Positions 8,670 to 17,063 are shown, counted from the stretch's first letter. The stretch: DNA of 29,420 nucleotides from Myxococcales bacterium (GCA_027005175.1 JALTMC010000004.1:1-29420); one strand, 5' to 3'. Notes: a model not told the origin generated them from the letters alone. Program-made: numbers and translations.

Positions 8670-9065
8670 TCAGACTCGGCGGCGTTTGGGCGGCCGACAT
8701 CCGTTGTGTGGAATCGGCGTAACATCGCGAATCAGCGTAATTTTGAGTCCGACTGCTGCAAGGGCTCGCAGTGCGGCTTCACGACCTGATCCGGGGCCTG
8801 TGACATAAACTGCCACAGTTTTGAGACCGTGTTCCATGGCTTTCGCGGCGGCATCTTCAGCAGCTTGTTGAGCTGCAAAAGGGGTGCTTTTGCGAGAACC
8901 TTTAAAACCTTGTGCACCAGCACTTGACCAAGACAAGACATTGCCTGAAGGATCTGTGATAGTCACAATGGTGTTGTTGAAGGTAGAACGCACGTGAGCG
9001 ATGCCCACAGGAACATTCTTTTTCACTTTCTTTTTGGTACTTCTTGAACGTCTGGCCTTAGCCAT
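8670..9065 (-). CDS. rpsK: 30S ribosomal protein S11
   Basis: Small-subunit platform protein, 131 residues, that contacts the mRNA near the Shine-Dalgarno helix. A basic tail ([16 protein letters not shown]) precedes the conserved core [16 protein letters not shown] and the C-terminal [12 protein letters not shown] signature. ATG 9065 follows GGTGGAG. It sits 11 bp after the rpsM stop, so the two should be translationally linked. Confidence 0.98.
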   Translation of the reverse strand: MAKARRSRSTKKKVKKNVPVGIAHVRSTFNNTIVTITDPSGNVLSWSSAGAQGFKGSRKSTPFAAQQAAEDAAAKAMEHGLKTVAVYVTGPGSGREAALRALAAVGLKITLIRDVTPIPHNGCRPPKRRRV

Positions 9066-9076
9066 GGCTCCACCTC

Positions 9077-9445
9077 TTACTTCTTAGTTCGCATGGTGTT
9101 GCGACGCGGACCTTTGCGTGTACGCGAGTTGGTTTTGGTGCGCTGTCCACGAACGGGCAAGCGGCGGCGATGGCGCAATCCACGAAAACAAGCGATATCC
9201 ATAAGTCGCTTAATATTTGTCGCGACTTCCCGACGCAAGTCGCCTTCCACCGTATACGTTTGGTCAATGATCTGGCGAATGCGTTGAACATCACCTTCCG
9301 TCAACTGACTGGTTTTGGTGGACAATTCGACGTTGGCCTTGGCTAGAATCTCCCTCGCGGAAAATTTACCAATTCCATAAATGTACGTCAGAGCGATCTC
9401 GATTCGTTTGGATCGCGGCAAGTCAATACCGGCGATACGAGCCAC
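9077..9445 (-). CDS. rpsM: 30S ribosomal protein S13
   Basis: Small-subunit head protein, 122 residues, that contacts the P-site tRNA and 50S bridges. I chose GTG 9445 because an ideal AAGGAGG lies 5 bp upstream and the protein then begins [13 protein letters not shown], as S13 does. An upstream in-frame start would add 26 unrelated residues over the leader structure. [19 protein letters not shown] near the end is the usual RNA-binding signature. It is the first large gene of the alpha-operon segment after rpmJ. Confidence 0.97.
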   Translation of the reverse strand: MARIAGIDLPRSKRIEIALTYIYGIGKFSAREILAKANVELSTKTSQLTEGDVQRIRQIIDQTYTVEGDLRREVATNIKRLMDIACFRGLRHRRRLPVRGQRTKTNSRTRKGPRRNTMRTKK

Positions 9446-9531
9446 AGTAACCTCCTTAGACCATAGGTCTTTGTGGATTCCGATACTTCCGCAGGCCAAC
9501 AAACCTGCTCGCTGGAATCCCAATCGGCATA
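9446..9531 (-). promoter_or_regulatory. Structured rpmJ-rpsM leader, pseudoknot-capable
   Basis: GGATTCC (9475-9481) can pair with GGAATCC (9514-9520), enclosing GCAGG (9491-9495) with CCTGC (9504-9508). CCGAT (9480-9484) can pair with ATCGG (9523-9527), which crosses the first helix and so gives either a pseudoknot or a switch. A third hairpin AGACC/GGTCT (9458-9470) touches the AGGAGG of rpsM. In E. coli S4 represses the alpha operon through a pseudoknot at this very position; equivalence here is inference. Confidence 0.45.
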
Positions 9532-9645
9532 TTAGCCTTGGCGTTGTTTATGCTTGGGGTTTTCGCAAATAACGCGAACAACACCCCTACGTTTAATGAT
9601 CTTGCACTTGTCACAGATCTTTTTGACAGAAGCTCGAACTTTCAT
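9532..9645 (-). CDS. rpmJ: 50S ribosomal protein L36
   Basis: A 37-residue protein starting [15 protein letters not shown]. It is the zinc-binding type: Cys11, Cys14, Cys27 and His32 form the ribbon. ATG 9645 is the family start; GGAG (as GGAGTCC) lies a few bases upstream. It binds 23S rRNA near the L7/L12 stalk base and peptidyl-transferase centre. Its place between map and rpsM matches many bacteria, where infA often precedes it; no infA is present here. Confidence 0.97.
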   Translation of the reverse strand: MKVRASVKKICDKCKIIKRRGVVRVICENPKHKQRQG

Positions 9646-9659
9646 GATGGACTCCTGGG

Positions 9660-9802
9660 TGGAGGCTAAATCCTCCATCGTTCTATGTTCTAGGTTCTAG
9701 GTTCCACGCCAACTCAAGATACGACTTCACCACTCTCGTTCTAAGAGAGCCCACACAGGGCGTAGAACGCAGGATGTAGACACAGAACGCAGAACGTAAA
9801 AC
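9660..9802. repeat. map-rpmJ gap: inverted degenerate 7-bp repeats
   Basis: Four forward heptads GTTCTAT, GTTCTAG, GTTCTAG, GTTCCAC run from 9680 to 9707. Opposite-facing heptads run from 9762 to 9802 (GTAGAAC, GCAGGAT, GTAGACA, CAGAAC, GCAGAAC, GTAAAAC). The two sets are inverted and could form one large imperfect stem. A separate TGGAGG/CCTCCA hairpin (9660-9677) lies before rpmJ. No infA-like ORF is present. Confidence 0.6.
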
Positions 9803-9804
9803 AC

Positions 9805-10569
9805 TCACACTGAAAGCGTCAGGATGTCGGGGCCATTCTCTGTGATCGCGATGGTATGCTCAAAATGAGCAGACAAAAGCCGATCACAGGTAACCACAGT
9901 CCATCCATCGTCGAGGATTTCAACTTCATGAGTACCCACATTAACCATGGGTTCGACAGCAAAGACCATCCCTGGGCGCAGGCGTAAGCCACGTCCAGAT
10001 TTCCCAAAGTTAGGGATTTGAGGTTCTTCGTGTAGTCCACGACCGATGCCATGTCCCACAAAGTCTCGCACCACAGAAAGCTGATGTCCTTCAACATACT
10101 TTTGAATCGCAGAACCGATATCCTGGAGCCGATGGTCAGCGTCCATTTTAGCGATACCACACATCAAGGATTCTTTGGTAACATCAAGAAGCTTTCGGGC
10201 TTGAGGGCCCAGCTTTCCCACACCGAAGGTGCGAGCAGAGTCACCAAAGTAGCCATTTTTTTGCACTCCAAAGTCAACGCTAATAATGTCGCCTTCTTTG
10301 AGAATACGATCCCGTGAGGGAATGCCGTGTACCACTTCTTCATTGACAGAGATACACAAACAGCAAGGAAACACATTCTTACCGACACGGTATCCTTTGA
10401 AAGCCGGTTTGGCCTCCGCTTTGATACACATCGCATCAGCAATTTCTTCGAGTTCCCAGGTAGAGACGCCAGGCTTGACGGCTTCTCCAACAGCATCGAG
10501 GACATTGGCCACGATCTGTCCAGAGAAACGCATCGTTTCGATTTCGGATGAGCTTTTGAGCACAATCAT
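9805..10569 (-). CDS. map: Methionine aminopeptidase type I
   Basis: Removes the N-terminal methionine of nascent proteins; cytosolic dimetal enzyme, 254 residues. The metal ligands are visible as Asp99 (SVDFGV), Asp110 (GDSARTF), His173 (GHGIGRGLHEEP), Glu206 (AVEPMV) and Glu237 (HFEHTIAI), with the catalytic His81 (VVHGIP). I chose ATG 10569, which has AAAGGA upstream. A TTG at 10602 that overlaps the secY stop would add 11 residues and is less likely. It follows secY directly; adk, often between the two, is missing. Confidence 0.96.
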   Translation of the reverse strand: MIVLKSSSEIETMRFSGQIVANVLDAVGEAVKPGVSTWELEEIADAMCIKAEAKPAFKGYRVGKNVFPCCLCISVNEEVVHGIPSRDRILKEGDIISVDFGVQKNGYFGDSARTFGVGKLGPQARKLLDVTKESLMCGIAKMDADHRLQDIGSAIQKYVEGHQLSVVRDFVGHGIGRGLHEEPQIPNFGKSGRGLRLRPGMVFAVEPMVNVGTHEVEILDDGWTVVTCDRLLSAHFEHTIAITENGPDILTLSV

Positions 10570-10598
10570 CGAAAAAAATCCTTTGCAGTCAGTAGTGA

Positions 10599-11900
10599 TC
10601 AAACTACAGAGCTGCGACGTCCCTTAAGTTTGGCCCCACGTGGGCCAGTCAGGCCTTCGTAATGTCGAGTGATCAAGTATGACTCGATCTGCTGGACAAA
10701 GTCGAGAGCAACACCAACAACAATAAGCAGAGAGGTTCCACCGAAATAAAAGGGGACACCATACTGTGCGATCATGATGTTGGGTAGAACACAAACGATA
10801 GCGACATAAATGGCACCACCGAAGGTGATTCTCGAGAGTACGAAGTCAATATACTCTGCGGTCTTTTTCCCCGGTCGAATCCCTGGAATATAACCACCGA
10901 ATTTTTTGATATTATCAGCAACATCTACAGGGTTAAAGGTCACCGCAGTGTAGAAGAAGCAGAAGAAGATGATCATGATAACGTAGACAACGTTATACAG
11001 AACACTATCGACCTGCAAAAATGCTGTCAACGGACGGAGTTGAGGAAACCAAGATGCGATCGTTGCCGGGAACATCAACACGGAAGACGCGAAGATCGGC
11101 GGGATAACACCTGCCGTGTTGACCTTCAAGGGTAGGTGAGATGCCTGTCCTCCGGCCAACTGGTTGTCTCCTACAACACGCTTGGCGTATTGAACAGGGA
11201 TTCGGCGGTGTGCTCGTTCAAAGTAGCAAATAACTCCGATGACACCGACCATGAAAGCGAGAAGAACCAAGATGGCTACAGGTCGCTCACCATAGATACT
11301 CCAACTGTCGCGAATCGCAGCGGGAATCCCTACAATAATCCCTCCGTAGATCAACAAGCTGATACCGTTACCCACACCTTTTTCCGTCATCTGCTCACCA
11401 ACCCACATCAGCATAACAGCACCAGTGGTCAGAGTGAGAACAGTGATGATGGTGAAGGCAGTGTTGGCATAGACAACCATACCGGGACGCGCATCATTTT
11501 GTGAGATCAACCAAATCGCAATACCAATCCCCTGAATTAAGCTCAGGAGGATTGTTCCATACCGGGTGTATTGGTTGATCTTTTGTCGACCGACTTCGCC
11601 CTCTTTGTTGAGTTGCGCAACTGTCGGAACAACCACAGTGAGGAGCTGTAAGATAATCGACGCGCTGATGTAGGGCATAACCCCCAGCGCAAAGATAGAC
11701 ATACGCTCCAACGCACCACCCGTGAACAAGTTGAAGAGACCCAACAAGTTTCCGGAGCCCAAGGACGGCATTTTGGTGCGGTCGATCCCTGGTAGGGTAA
11801 TAAAGATTCCGAGACGATAAACCCCAAGCATCAACGTCGTAAAAAGAAGACGACGACGCAACTCAGGGATCCGCATCATGTTGGAGAAATTACCGATCAC
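10599..11900 (-). CDS. secY: Preprotein translocase subunit SecY
   Basis: Central pore of the Sec translocon in the inner membrane, 433 residues, with ten predicted hydrophobic segments as expected. [26 protein letters not shown] is split over the first helix, and [14 protein letters not shown] marks a cytoplasmic loop. The start is probably GTG 11900, which overlaps the rplO end by 11 bp and has GAGG upstream; ATG 11879 is an alternative. The overlap implies translational coupling to rplO, the usual spc-operon arrangement. Confidence 0.97.
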   Translation of the reverse strand: MIGNFSNMMRIPELRRRLLFTTLMLGVYRLGIFITLPGIDRTKMPSLGSGNLLGLFNLFTGGALERMSIFALGVMPYISASIILQLLTVVVPTVAQLNKEGEVGRQKINQYTRYGTILLSLIQGIGIAIWLISQNDARPGMVVYANTAFTIITVLTLTTGAVMLMWVGEQMTEKGVGNGISLLIYGGIIVGIPAAIRDSWSIYGERPVAILVLLAFMVGVIGVICYFERAHRRIPVQYAKRVVGDNQLAGGQASHLPLKVNTAGVIPPIFASSVLMFPATIASWFPQLRPLTAFLQVDSVLYNVVYVIMIIFFCFFYTAVTFNPVDVADNIKKFGGYIPGIRPGKKTAEYIDFVLSRITFGGAIYVAIVCVLPNIMIAQYGVPFYFGGTSLLIVVGVALDFVQQIESYLITRHYEGLTGPRGAKLKGRRSSVV

Positions 11901-12354
11901 CGTCGATTACCTCTGCTTTGCCCCCAGCCGCCTCAATTTTTTGACGGGCTGATTGAGAGAAGCGATGAGCTCTTACGGTCAGAGCCGTTGTGAGTTCACC
12001 ATTACCGAGTACTTTGAGTCCGGCACCGATGTTTTTTGACAACTGACGTTGGTCACGCAAGATGTCAACAGAGATCACACCATCAACCGCGAGACGCTCA
12101 AGGTCACCCACGTTGATAATTTCAAACTGTTTGCGGAAAATATTCGTAAATCCGCGTTTGGGTAGACGCCTCTGGAGAGGCATCTGACCCCCTTCGAAAC
12201 CAGGACGAACACCACCGCCGGAGCGGGAATTTTGTCCTTTGTGACCACGACCTGCAGTTTTGCCAAGACCAGAGCCTGGGCCACGTCCCACACGTCGGCG
12301 TTTTTTGACAGCACCAGCGGGTGGTTTAAGTTGGGAGAGCATGTTGTTAGCCAT
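11890..12354 (-). CDS. rplO: 50S ribosomal protein L15
   Basis: Late-assembling large-subunit protein, 154 residues. The start ATG 12354 ([15 protein letters not shown]) has GGGAGG upstream and overlaps the rpmD stop by 8 bp. The glycine- and arginine-rich N-terminal arm ([19 protein letters not shown]) is the L15 hallmark, and a globular domain follows. It is coupled to rpmD on one side and secY on the other. Confidence 0.97.
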   Translation of the reverse strand: MANNMLSQLKPPAGAVKKRRRVGRGPGSGLGKTAGRGHKGQNSRSGGGVRPGFEGGQMPLQRRLPKRGFTNIFRKQFEIINVGDLERLAVDGVISVDILRDQRQLSKNIGAGLKVLGNGELTTALTVRAHRFSQSARQKIEAAGGKAEVIDGDR

Positions 12355-12538
12355 TGTTGATTTCCTCCCACGACACCAGATGCGACACGGCGCGAACCAT
12401 GCCACGAATTTCTGGAGTATCTTGACGAATGACCGTTTGGCCAATTCTTTTCAGGCCGAGTCCACGCAACGTGTTACGCTGACGTTGATTTCGACCTATT
12501 TCGCTGCGAAGCTGTGTCACTTTGAGCTGCTTAGCCAT
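12347..12538 (-). CDS. rpmD: 50S ribosomal protein L30
   Basis: A 63-residue protein beginning [20 protein letters not shown], with the L30 core [17 protein letters not shown] 12538 has AAGG five bases upstream. It binds 23S rRNA and lies between rpsE and rplO as usual, except that a 173-bp hairpin-rich gap separates it from rpsE. Confidence 0.96.
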   Translation of the reverse strand: MAKQLKVTQLRSEIGRNQRQRNTLRGLGLKRIGQTVIRQDTPEIRGMVRAVSHLVSWEEINNG

Positions 12539-12711
12539 GGGCCTTGCTCCTTTTGGTCGGGCACGGGTTCTGCTCTTGGGATGTACGAAAGCCAGCTGCT
12601 CTTTCTGTTGAGCAAGCTGGCCTACGAAAAGTCACGCTACCAAAAAGCGCTGTTATCCCGGCAGTTCGCACCCTCGCGACTTCGTTTCCCGATGATCGGG
12701 GTTTTGGGCTA
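12539..12711. other. rpsE-rpmD gap with two REP-like hairpins
   Basis: A stem made of GCCAGCT and GCTC (12591-12601) pairs with GAGC and AGCTGGC (12610-12621), with one bulged A. A second hairpin CCCGA/TCGGG (12688-12700) begins 11 bp after the rpsE stop. Neither has a T-tract in the direction of the operon. They may be repeat-derived stems that stabilise mRNA ends; nothing in the gap looks coding. Confidence 0.5.
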
Positions 12712-13224
12712 TTAAGACGTAATGTCTTCTACACTTTTTCCGCGACGACGCGCGGTATCTTCCGGCGACGACAAGCTCGTTAAAGCTGCGACTGTCGCCT
12801 TGACCACGTTATGGGGATTGGTTGTCCCAATACACTTGGTCAAGATATTTTTGACACCTGCTGATTCCAACACGGCACGAACAGCACCACCGGCGATAAC
12901 ACCAGTACCGGGTCCTGCGGGGCGCAGAAAGACGCGTGCAGCACCGAAGCAACCAACAATTTCATGTGGAACAGTATCATCGAGGACAGGTACCTGAACC
13001 ATGTTACGTTTGGCACGTTCGCTACCTTTGCGAATGGCTTCGGGGACCTCATTGGCTTTCCCCAACCCGGCGCCGACATAACCGTCTCCGTTACCCACCA
13101 CTACGAGAGCGTTGAACGAAAAGCGACGACCACCTTTAACCACTTTCGCGGTTCGGTTGATCATCACAACGCGTTCTGTGAGTTCATCCTGGTCAAAATC
13201 GACCATTGAATTCCGTTTAGCCAC
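12712..13224 (-). CDS. rpsE: 30S ribosomal protein S5
   Basis: Small-subunit protein for decoding accuracy and mRNA entry, 170 residues. GTG 13224 has GGAG six bases upstream. The N-terminal dsRNA-binding fold is shown by [34 protein letters not shown] (split by the usual loop), and the C-terminal part by [19 protein letters not shown]. It stands between rplR and rpmD in spc order. Confidence 0.97.
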   Translation of the reverse strand: MAKRNSMVDFDQDELTERVVMINRTAKVVKGGRRFSFNALVVVGNGDGYVGAGLGKANEVPEAIRKGSERAKRNMVQVPVLDDTVPHEIVGCFGAARVFLRPAGPGTGVIAGGAVRAVLESAGVKNILTKCIGTTNPHNVVKATVAALTSLSSPEDTARRRGKSVEDITS

Positions 13225-13308
13225 AGCTAACTCCTCGTTTCAGAAAAACAGGCACACCTAAAAAAATGTAGGCGCAGAGGTCATACCCTATCCTGCCGTT
13301 CTATGCAA

Positions 13309-13689
13309 TTAGAATTTCAAACCGCCATCGCGAGCACCCTCTGCCACGGCCTTGATACGTCCGTGATAGATGAATCCGTTGCGATCAAAAACAACTTTTT
13401 CAATGCCCTTCTCAAGGCACAGTGCTGCCAACTTTTTGCCAACTTCGAAGGCTTTCTCAGTCTTCTTCTTGCCAGTCAGTTCACCGAGCAAGGAAGGAGT
13501 TTGATCACTCACAGAAGCAAGTGTGTGACCCGTGCCATTGTTGGCCGAATCATCAACCACCTGGGCATAAATATGCTTGCTACTGCGGAACACGCTCAAC
13601 CGGGGCATGGCAGCGCTTCCGAAAATCTTCCTGCGAATACGACGTTTACGACGCATTCGGCCTAATAATTTTGAACTAGTTTTGCCCAC
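13309..13689 (-). CDS. rplR: 50S ribosomal protein L18
   Basis: 5S rRNA-binding protein, 126 residues. The start is GTG 13689 with GGAG nearby. A basic N-terminal arm ([15 protein letters not shown]) precedes the core [19 protein letters not shown], and the end is the usual [16 protein letters not shown]. An 84-bp gap before rpsE and a 135-bp gap after rplF are longer than usual and hold no clear gene. Confidence 0.97.
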   Translation of the reverse strand: MGKTSSKLLGRMRRKRRIRRKIFGSAAMPRLSVFRSSKHIYAQVVDDSANNGTGHTLASVSDQTPSLLGELTGKKKTEKAFEVGKKLAALCLEKGIEKVVFDRNGFIYHGRIKAVAEGARDGGLKF

Positions 13690-13824
13690 GACAGTATCTC
13701 CTCAACAAACGGTTTGCTCCTGCGAGTGTCAGACACATCAGAGGAACAAACTTGCATCGGTCGGTTTTGAAATTGGTAAGCCAGGTAAGAGAAATGGCCA
13801 CCAGAAGGTTATCTCAAACGCGAA

Positions 13825-14382
13825 TTATGCGCCAGTCTTACCAACTTTGGTTCGAACGATTTCGTCCGAGTAGCGAACCCCCTTGCCTTTGTAGGCATCG
13901 GGGCGACGCAGATCACGAATTTTGGCTGCAACCAAGCCAACTAAGGCTTTGTCGATCCCTTTGATATGGATCTTGGTGCGGCCATCCATTTCAGCAGAGA
14001 TGCCGTCGGGAATAGCAAAATAAATGGGGTGGCTGTATCCGAGTTCGCCTTTTTTGAAGACGACACAATTCTCACCACTTACCTTTTCAACCCCAGCACG
14101 ATAACCAACACCGTGAATTTCCAAAGTTTTGGAAAAACCCTTGGTGACGCCTTCGACCATATTGGCGAGCAGCGAGCGGTACAGCCCGTGAAAGGCACGA
14201 GCCTTGCGGTGCTCTGAGGTTCGAGTGACGGTTAAAGTACCGTCCTCCATAGAAACAGCCACTTCCGGTCGAAAGTCTTGTGACAATTCGCCCAGAGGGC
14301 CTTTGACATGAACTCTATTTCCATCGATGTTCACGGTTACATTACCGGGCACCGAGATGGGGAGTTTACCGATACGACTCAT
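13825..14382 (-). CDS. rplF: 50S ribosomal protein L6
   Basis: Large-subunit protein at the base of the stalk, 185 residues, close to the usual 177. MSRIGKLPISVPGNVTVNID is the family N-terminus, and RRPDAYKGKGVRYSDE near the end is the 23S-binding signature. ATG 14382 follows GAGGC. It lies 13 bp after rpsH. Confidence 0.98.
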   Translation of the reverse strand: MSRIGKLPISVPGNVTVNIDGNRVHVKGPLGELSQDFRPEVAVSMEDGTLTVTRTSEHRKARAFHGLYRSLLANMVEGVTKGFSKTLEIHGVGYRAGVEKVSGENCVVFKKGELGYSHPIYFAIPDGISAEMDGRTKIHIKGIDKALVGLVAAKIRDLRRPDAYKGKGVRYSDEIVRTKVGKTGA

Positions 14383-14395
14383 GGTCTTAGCCTCG

Positions 14396-14797
14396 CTACC
14401 AGATGTAACACAAAACTTCGCCGCCCGCTTGACTGCTGCGTGCGTTGGCGTCGGTCATCAAACCTTGGGAGGTTGAGACAACGGCAACACCCAGACCATT
14501 GCGGATGCGGGGAAGGTCACGAGCACCTTTGTAGACACGGCGACCAGGTCGGCTGACGCGCTTAAGTCCAACAATGGCACTTTCACCACTGGGCATATAC
14601 TTGAGATCAACCTCAATGCTGCCCTGAACTGTATCTTCTTTTTGACGGAAGCCGTGGATATAACCTTCTTCCTGAAGAATCTCAGCCAAGCGAATTTTTA
14701 CTTTGGATCTTGGAATGGACACTCGACGATGGCCCACCATGAGGGCGTTGCGAATTCGAGTGAGCATGTCTGCAATGGGATCACTGATGACAGCCAT
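14396..14797 (-). CDS. rpsH: 30S ribosomal protein S8
   Basis: Primary 16S rRNA binder, 133 residues, and in E. coli the repressor of the spc operon. DPIADMLTRIRNALMVGH opens the protein, and the C-terminus ends GGEVLCYIW, as in the family. ATG 14797 follows AAAGG. It directly follows rplE with 21 bp between them, so there is no room for rpsN, which usually sits here. Confidence 0.98.
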   Translation of the reverse strand: MAVISDPIADMLTRIRNALMVGHRRVSIPRSKVKIRLAEILQEEGYIHGFRQKEDTVQGSIEVDLKYMPSGESAIVGLKRVSRPGRRVYKGARDLPRIRNGLGVAVVSTSQGLMTDANARSSQAGGEVLCYIW

Positions 14798-14818
14798 TTT
14801 ATTACCTTTCCCTCATGT

Positions 14819-15361
14819 TTAGGAGCGGCGGAAGGGCATGCCGAGATGCTTGAGCAAGGCACGTCCTTCGTCGTCGGTTGGAGCGGTGGTCACAATGGTG
14901 ATGTTGAGACCGCGTAACTTGTCCATCTTGTCGTAATCGACCTCGGGGAAGATGCTCTGCTCACGGATACCCATGGAGAAGTTTCCCTTGCCATCGAATG
15001 CCTTACTCGAGAGACCGCGAAAGTCTCGAACACGAGGCAGAGCGACAGAAACGAGTCGATCATAGAATTCAAACATACGAGCGCGACGCAAGGTGACGCA
15101 AGCACCAATTCGCATACCTTCGCGCAGCTTAAAGCCAGCGATCGAGCGACGGGCGCGACGAACAATGGGTTGTTGCCCAGTGATCACACGGAGATCCTCG
15201 ACAGCAAAGTCGACAACCTTGGGATTCTGAACAGCTTCACCCAATCCCATGTTGACCACGATTTTGGTCAGACGAGGAATTTGCATGGGGTTTTCATAAC
15301 CAAATTCCTTGACCAGAAGTGGAACCACTTCGGATTCGTATATGTCTTTAATGCGGGGCAT
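14819..15361 (-). CDS. rplE: 50S ribosomal protein L5
   Basis: 5S rRNA-binding protein, 180 residues, that contacts the P-site tRNA. Family motifs include [16 protein letters not shown], the arginine-rich [15 protein letters not shown] and [17 protein letters not shown] 15361 has GAGGTGA upstream. A 147-bp gap with a perfect inverted repeat separates it from rplX; in E. coli S8 binds the mRNA around this junction. Confidence 0.98.
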   Translation of the reverse strand: MPRIKDIYESEVVPLLVKEFGYENPMQIPRLTKIVVNMGLGEAVQNPKVVDFAVEDLRVITGQQPIVRRARRSIAGFKLREGMRIGACVTLRRARMFEFYDRLVSVALPRVRDFRGLSSKAFDGKGNFSMGIREQSIFPEVDYDKMDKLRGLNITIVTTAPTDDEGRALLKHLGMPFRRS

Positions 15362-15434
15362 AAGTCACCTCAGTCGACGCTGGGACCCTGGTTTGTGCAG
15401 ACGGTCCTGTCGAGTATATTTTAGAAAATTCCGG

Positions 15435-15496
15435 GTTTCGGGTTCCGAGTTTTGAGTGTTGTGATAGCACAACACTCAAAACTCGGAACCCGAAAC
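15435..15496. repeat. Perfect 29-bp inverted repeat built of 7-bp words (rplX-rplE gap)
   Basis: The arms 15435-15463 and 15468-15496 are perfect reverse complements of 29 bp, separated by ATAG. The left arm reads as heptads from 15431: CCGGGTT, TCGGGTT, CCGAGTT, TTGAGTG. The transcript would form a long stem directly between rplX and rplE, inside an essential operon. It lacks a T-tract, so it need not terminate. It could block read-through, mark an RNase processing site or be a mobile-repeat insertion. Confidence 0.85.
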
Positions 15497-15508
15497 TCAC
15501 AGTTTGCT

Positions 15509-15877
15509 TCAGTCGAGATCAGTGTTGCTCTTTTTGGCAAAGCGAACCTTGCGCATGGGTACAATCTGACCTTCTGATTCCAGTCGCTTTTGCTCATCGT
15601 CCGACACATCGGAAACAAACCGAAAGCCCACACGAGTGGGGACATCCAATTCAGGATCGACGAGCATCACATTGCTCAAGTGCAATGGAGCTTCTTTCTT
15701 TTCAATCGTGCTTTCTGTCTGACCAGCAACACCCTTGCGATGACGAGAGATCATATTGACCTTCTCAACCCACAAGCGGCTTTTACCTGAGTCGACACGG
15801 ACCACATGCCCGCGCACATCGCGATCGCGACCGCGCATCACCTGGACCAAATCACCTTTACGAATTTTCGTAGCCAT
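15509..15877 (-). CDS. rplX: 50S ribosomal protein L24
   Basis: Early assembly initiator, 122 residues, against about 104 in E. coli. The KOW motif GDLVQVMRGRDRDVRGHVVRVD starts the protein (broken here by the family loop). HRKGVAGQTESTIEKKEAPLHLSNVMLVDP is the conserved middle part. The extra 15-20 residues are a basic C-terminal tail. The ATG overlaps the rplN stop as TAATG, giving tight coupling. Confidence 0.96.
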   Translation of the reverse strand: MATKIRKGDLVQVMRGRDRDVRGHVVRVDSGKSRLWVEKVNMISRHRKGVAGQTESTIEKKEAPLHLSNVMLVDPELDVPTRVGFRFVSDVSDDEQKRLESEGQIVPMRKVRFAKKSNTDLD

Positions 15878-16245
15878 TAGAGCACCTCCGGTGCCAAGGA
15901 CACAATCTTCATAAACTGTTTGGCGCGAAGCTCACGAGCAACCGGTCCAAAGATACGAGTACCAATGGGTTCACCAGCCGGGTTAATCAAGACAGCAGAG
16001 TTGCCATCAAACCGAATGTATGTACCATCGGGACGACCCAATTCTTTGGCGGTTCGCACAACCACAGCTTTATGGATTTCGCCTTTTTTCACTTTTGAGT
16101 TGGGCAATGCTTCCTTGACCGACACCACAATAATGTCGCCCACCGAAGCATAACGACGCTTGGAGCCGCCCAGCACCTTAATGCACATGACTTTTTTTGC
16201 GCCCGAATTGTCGGCCACATCAAGATTTGATTGCATTTGAATCAT
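15877..16245 (-). CDS. rplN: 50S ribosomal protein L14
   Basis: Large-subunit interface protein, 122 residues, the standard length. [18 protein letters not shown] is the family N-terminus; [20 protein letters not shown] and [24 protein letters not shown] follow. ATG 16245 has a perfect AGGAGGTG, whose edge is part of a small hairpin (16256-16273). The gap before it corresponds to the S10/spc boundary of E. coli. Confidence 0.98.
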   Translation of the reverse strand: MIQMQSNLDVADNSGAKKVMCIKVLGGSKRRYASVGDIIVVSVKEALPNSKVKKGEIHKAVVVRTAKELGRPDGTYIRFDGNSAVLINPAGEPIGTRIFGPVARELRAKQFMKIVSLAPEVL

Positions 16246-16397
16246 TGCACACCTCCTGCGTCTGATTACGCAGACCTGGATTCCCTGTCAACTAGCAATT
16301 CGGCTGACAGGCCGTAATTCTTGATGGTATCAAAACCACCTGTGAGAAACCGACATAGAGGCCGGCCATCACAAAACGAAGTAGTTTACAACTGGGA
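16246..16397 (-). promoter_or_regulatory. rpsQ-rplN gap: hairpins beside the rplN ribosome-binding site
   Basis: CTGCGT (16256-16261) pairs with ACGCAG (16268-16273) and abuts the AGGAGG of rplN. CCTGTCA (16284-16290) pairs with TGACAGG (16315-16321) around a 14-base loop. A TTGACA lies within that second stem on the minus strand, but no good -10 follows at 17 bp. The gap is where E. coli has its spc promoter. A regulatory role is inference. Confidence 0.4.
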
Positions 16398-16658
16398 TTA
16401 GATGGGAGCTTTTTCGAGAATTTCACTCAAACGCCAACGCTTATGGCGGCTGAGTGGTCGTGTCTCTTCGATCACAACGCGATCTCCGATCCGACATTCA
16501 TCACTCTCATCGTGAGCCTGGTATCGGTTGCTTCGAGTAATGTACTTGTGAAAGCGTTTCGCAAGAATTGTACGCTCAACACGAACGACAATGGTCTTGT
16601 TCATCTTATCACTCACAACAACCCCACGAAGGGTTTTTCGTTTGCCTTTTTCTTTCAT
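16398..16658 (-). CDS. rpsQ: 30S ribosomal protein S17
   Basis: Primary 16S rRNA binder, 86 residues. ATG 16658 with AAGGTG upstream gives KRKTLRGVVVSDKMNKTIVV, the S17 N-terminus, and CRIGDRVVIEETRPLSRHKRW is the second signature (split by the usual turn). A TTG directly before the ATG is not needed. The gene starts about 45 bp after the predicted start of a strong internal promoter, so it probably heads its own transcript. Confidence 0.97.
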   Translation of the reverse strand: MKEKGKRKTLRGVVVSDKMNKTIVVRVERTILAKRFHKYITRSNRYQAHDESDECRIGDRVVIEETRPLSRHKRWRLSEILEKAPI

Positions 16659-16709
16659 CAAAGCACCTTATCGTAGCTTAACAAACATTCGTCCACTGAA
16701 GGGACGAGT

Positions 16710-16738
16710 CTTATACAAGAATCTCTTGAGATTGTCAA
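16710..16738 (-). promoter_or_regulatory. Strong sigma70-type promoter upstream of rpsQ
   Basis: On the minus strand TTGACA (16738-16733) and TATAAG (16715-16710) are separated by exactly 17 bp, giving 11 of 12 consensus bases. Transcription should start near 16703, about 45 bp before rpsQ. The spacer contains the inverted repeat AATCTC-GAGATT (6+2+6), a possible operator. It would make rpsQ onward a separate transcription unit. Confidence 0.75.
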
Positions 16739-16814
16739 CCTTAAATTGAAAACCTCTCCAAGATCAAGACATAGTGAGAACTGCAAGCTGTTCGCTGAAC
16801 GAAATATCTTCAAA

Positions 16815-16853
16815 GAACAACAAACAACGAACAACGAGATCGTTTGTACGATC
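16815..16853 (-). terminator. Hairpin and 7-bp repeats after rpmC
   Basis: On the minus strand, the stem GATCGT-ACAA-ACGATC (16853-16838) begins 8 bases before its full T-rich tail, shortly after the rpmC stop. The tail is three heptads GTTGTTC, GTTGTTT, GTTGTTC (16835-16815). It may act as a weak terminator, consistent with the promoter just downstream. A run of six Ts lies before the stem rather than after it. Confidence 0.4.
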
Positions 16854-16861
16854 CAAAAAAC

Positions 16862-17062
16862 TTAGCTTCTCTCGTTTTGCAACGTGAGGATCCGAGCGAT
16901 ATTTCGCTTAACATGTTGGATCCGGCGGAAGTTTTCGAGTTGGCCAGTGTGATGCTGAAAGCGCAGATTGAACAGCTCTTGGCGAAAGTCAGAGAGGTAT
17001 TTTTCAAGCTCCTCGCCCGACAACCCTCGCAAGTTTGCTGCGCTAATAATATTTTCAGACAT
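16862..17062 (-). CDS. rpmC: 50S ribosomal protein L29
   Basis: Two-helix protein at the exit tunnel, 66 residues, where it takes part in the docking site of targeting factors. LRGLSGEELEKYLSDFRQELFNLRFQHHTGQLEN is the family core (long helix) and VKRNIARILTLQNE the end. ATG 17062 has GGGAGGA upstream and sits one base after the rplP stop. A 200-bp gap with a promoter follows before rpsQ, which is unusual inside the S10 order. Confidence 0.96.
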   Translation of the reverse strand: MSENIISAANLRGLSGEELEKYLSDFRQELFNLRFQHHTGQLENFRRIQHVKRNIARILTLQNERS

Positions 17063-17063
17063 A

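Noticed and set aside
9646-9804. infA between map and rpmJ
   Set aside because: No frame in the gap encodes an S1-like IF1; the gap is filled by heptad repeats.
16284-16321. spc promoter before rplN
   Set aside because: A TTGACA is present on the minus strand, but the sequence 17 bp on (TAATCA) is a poor -10, so I list only the hairpins.
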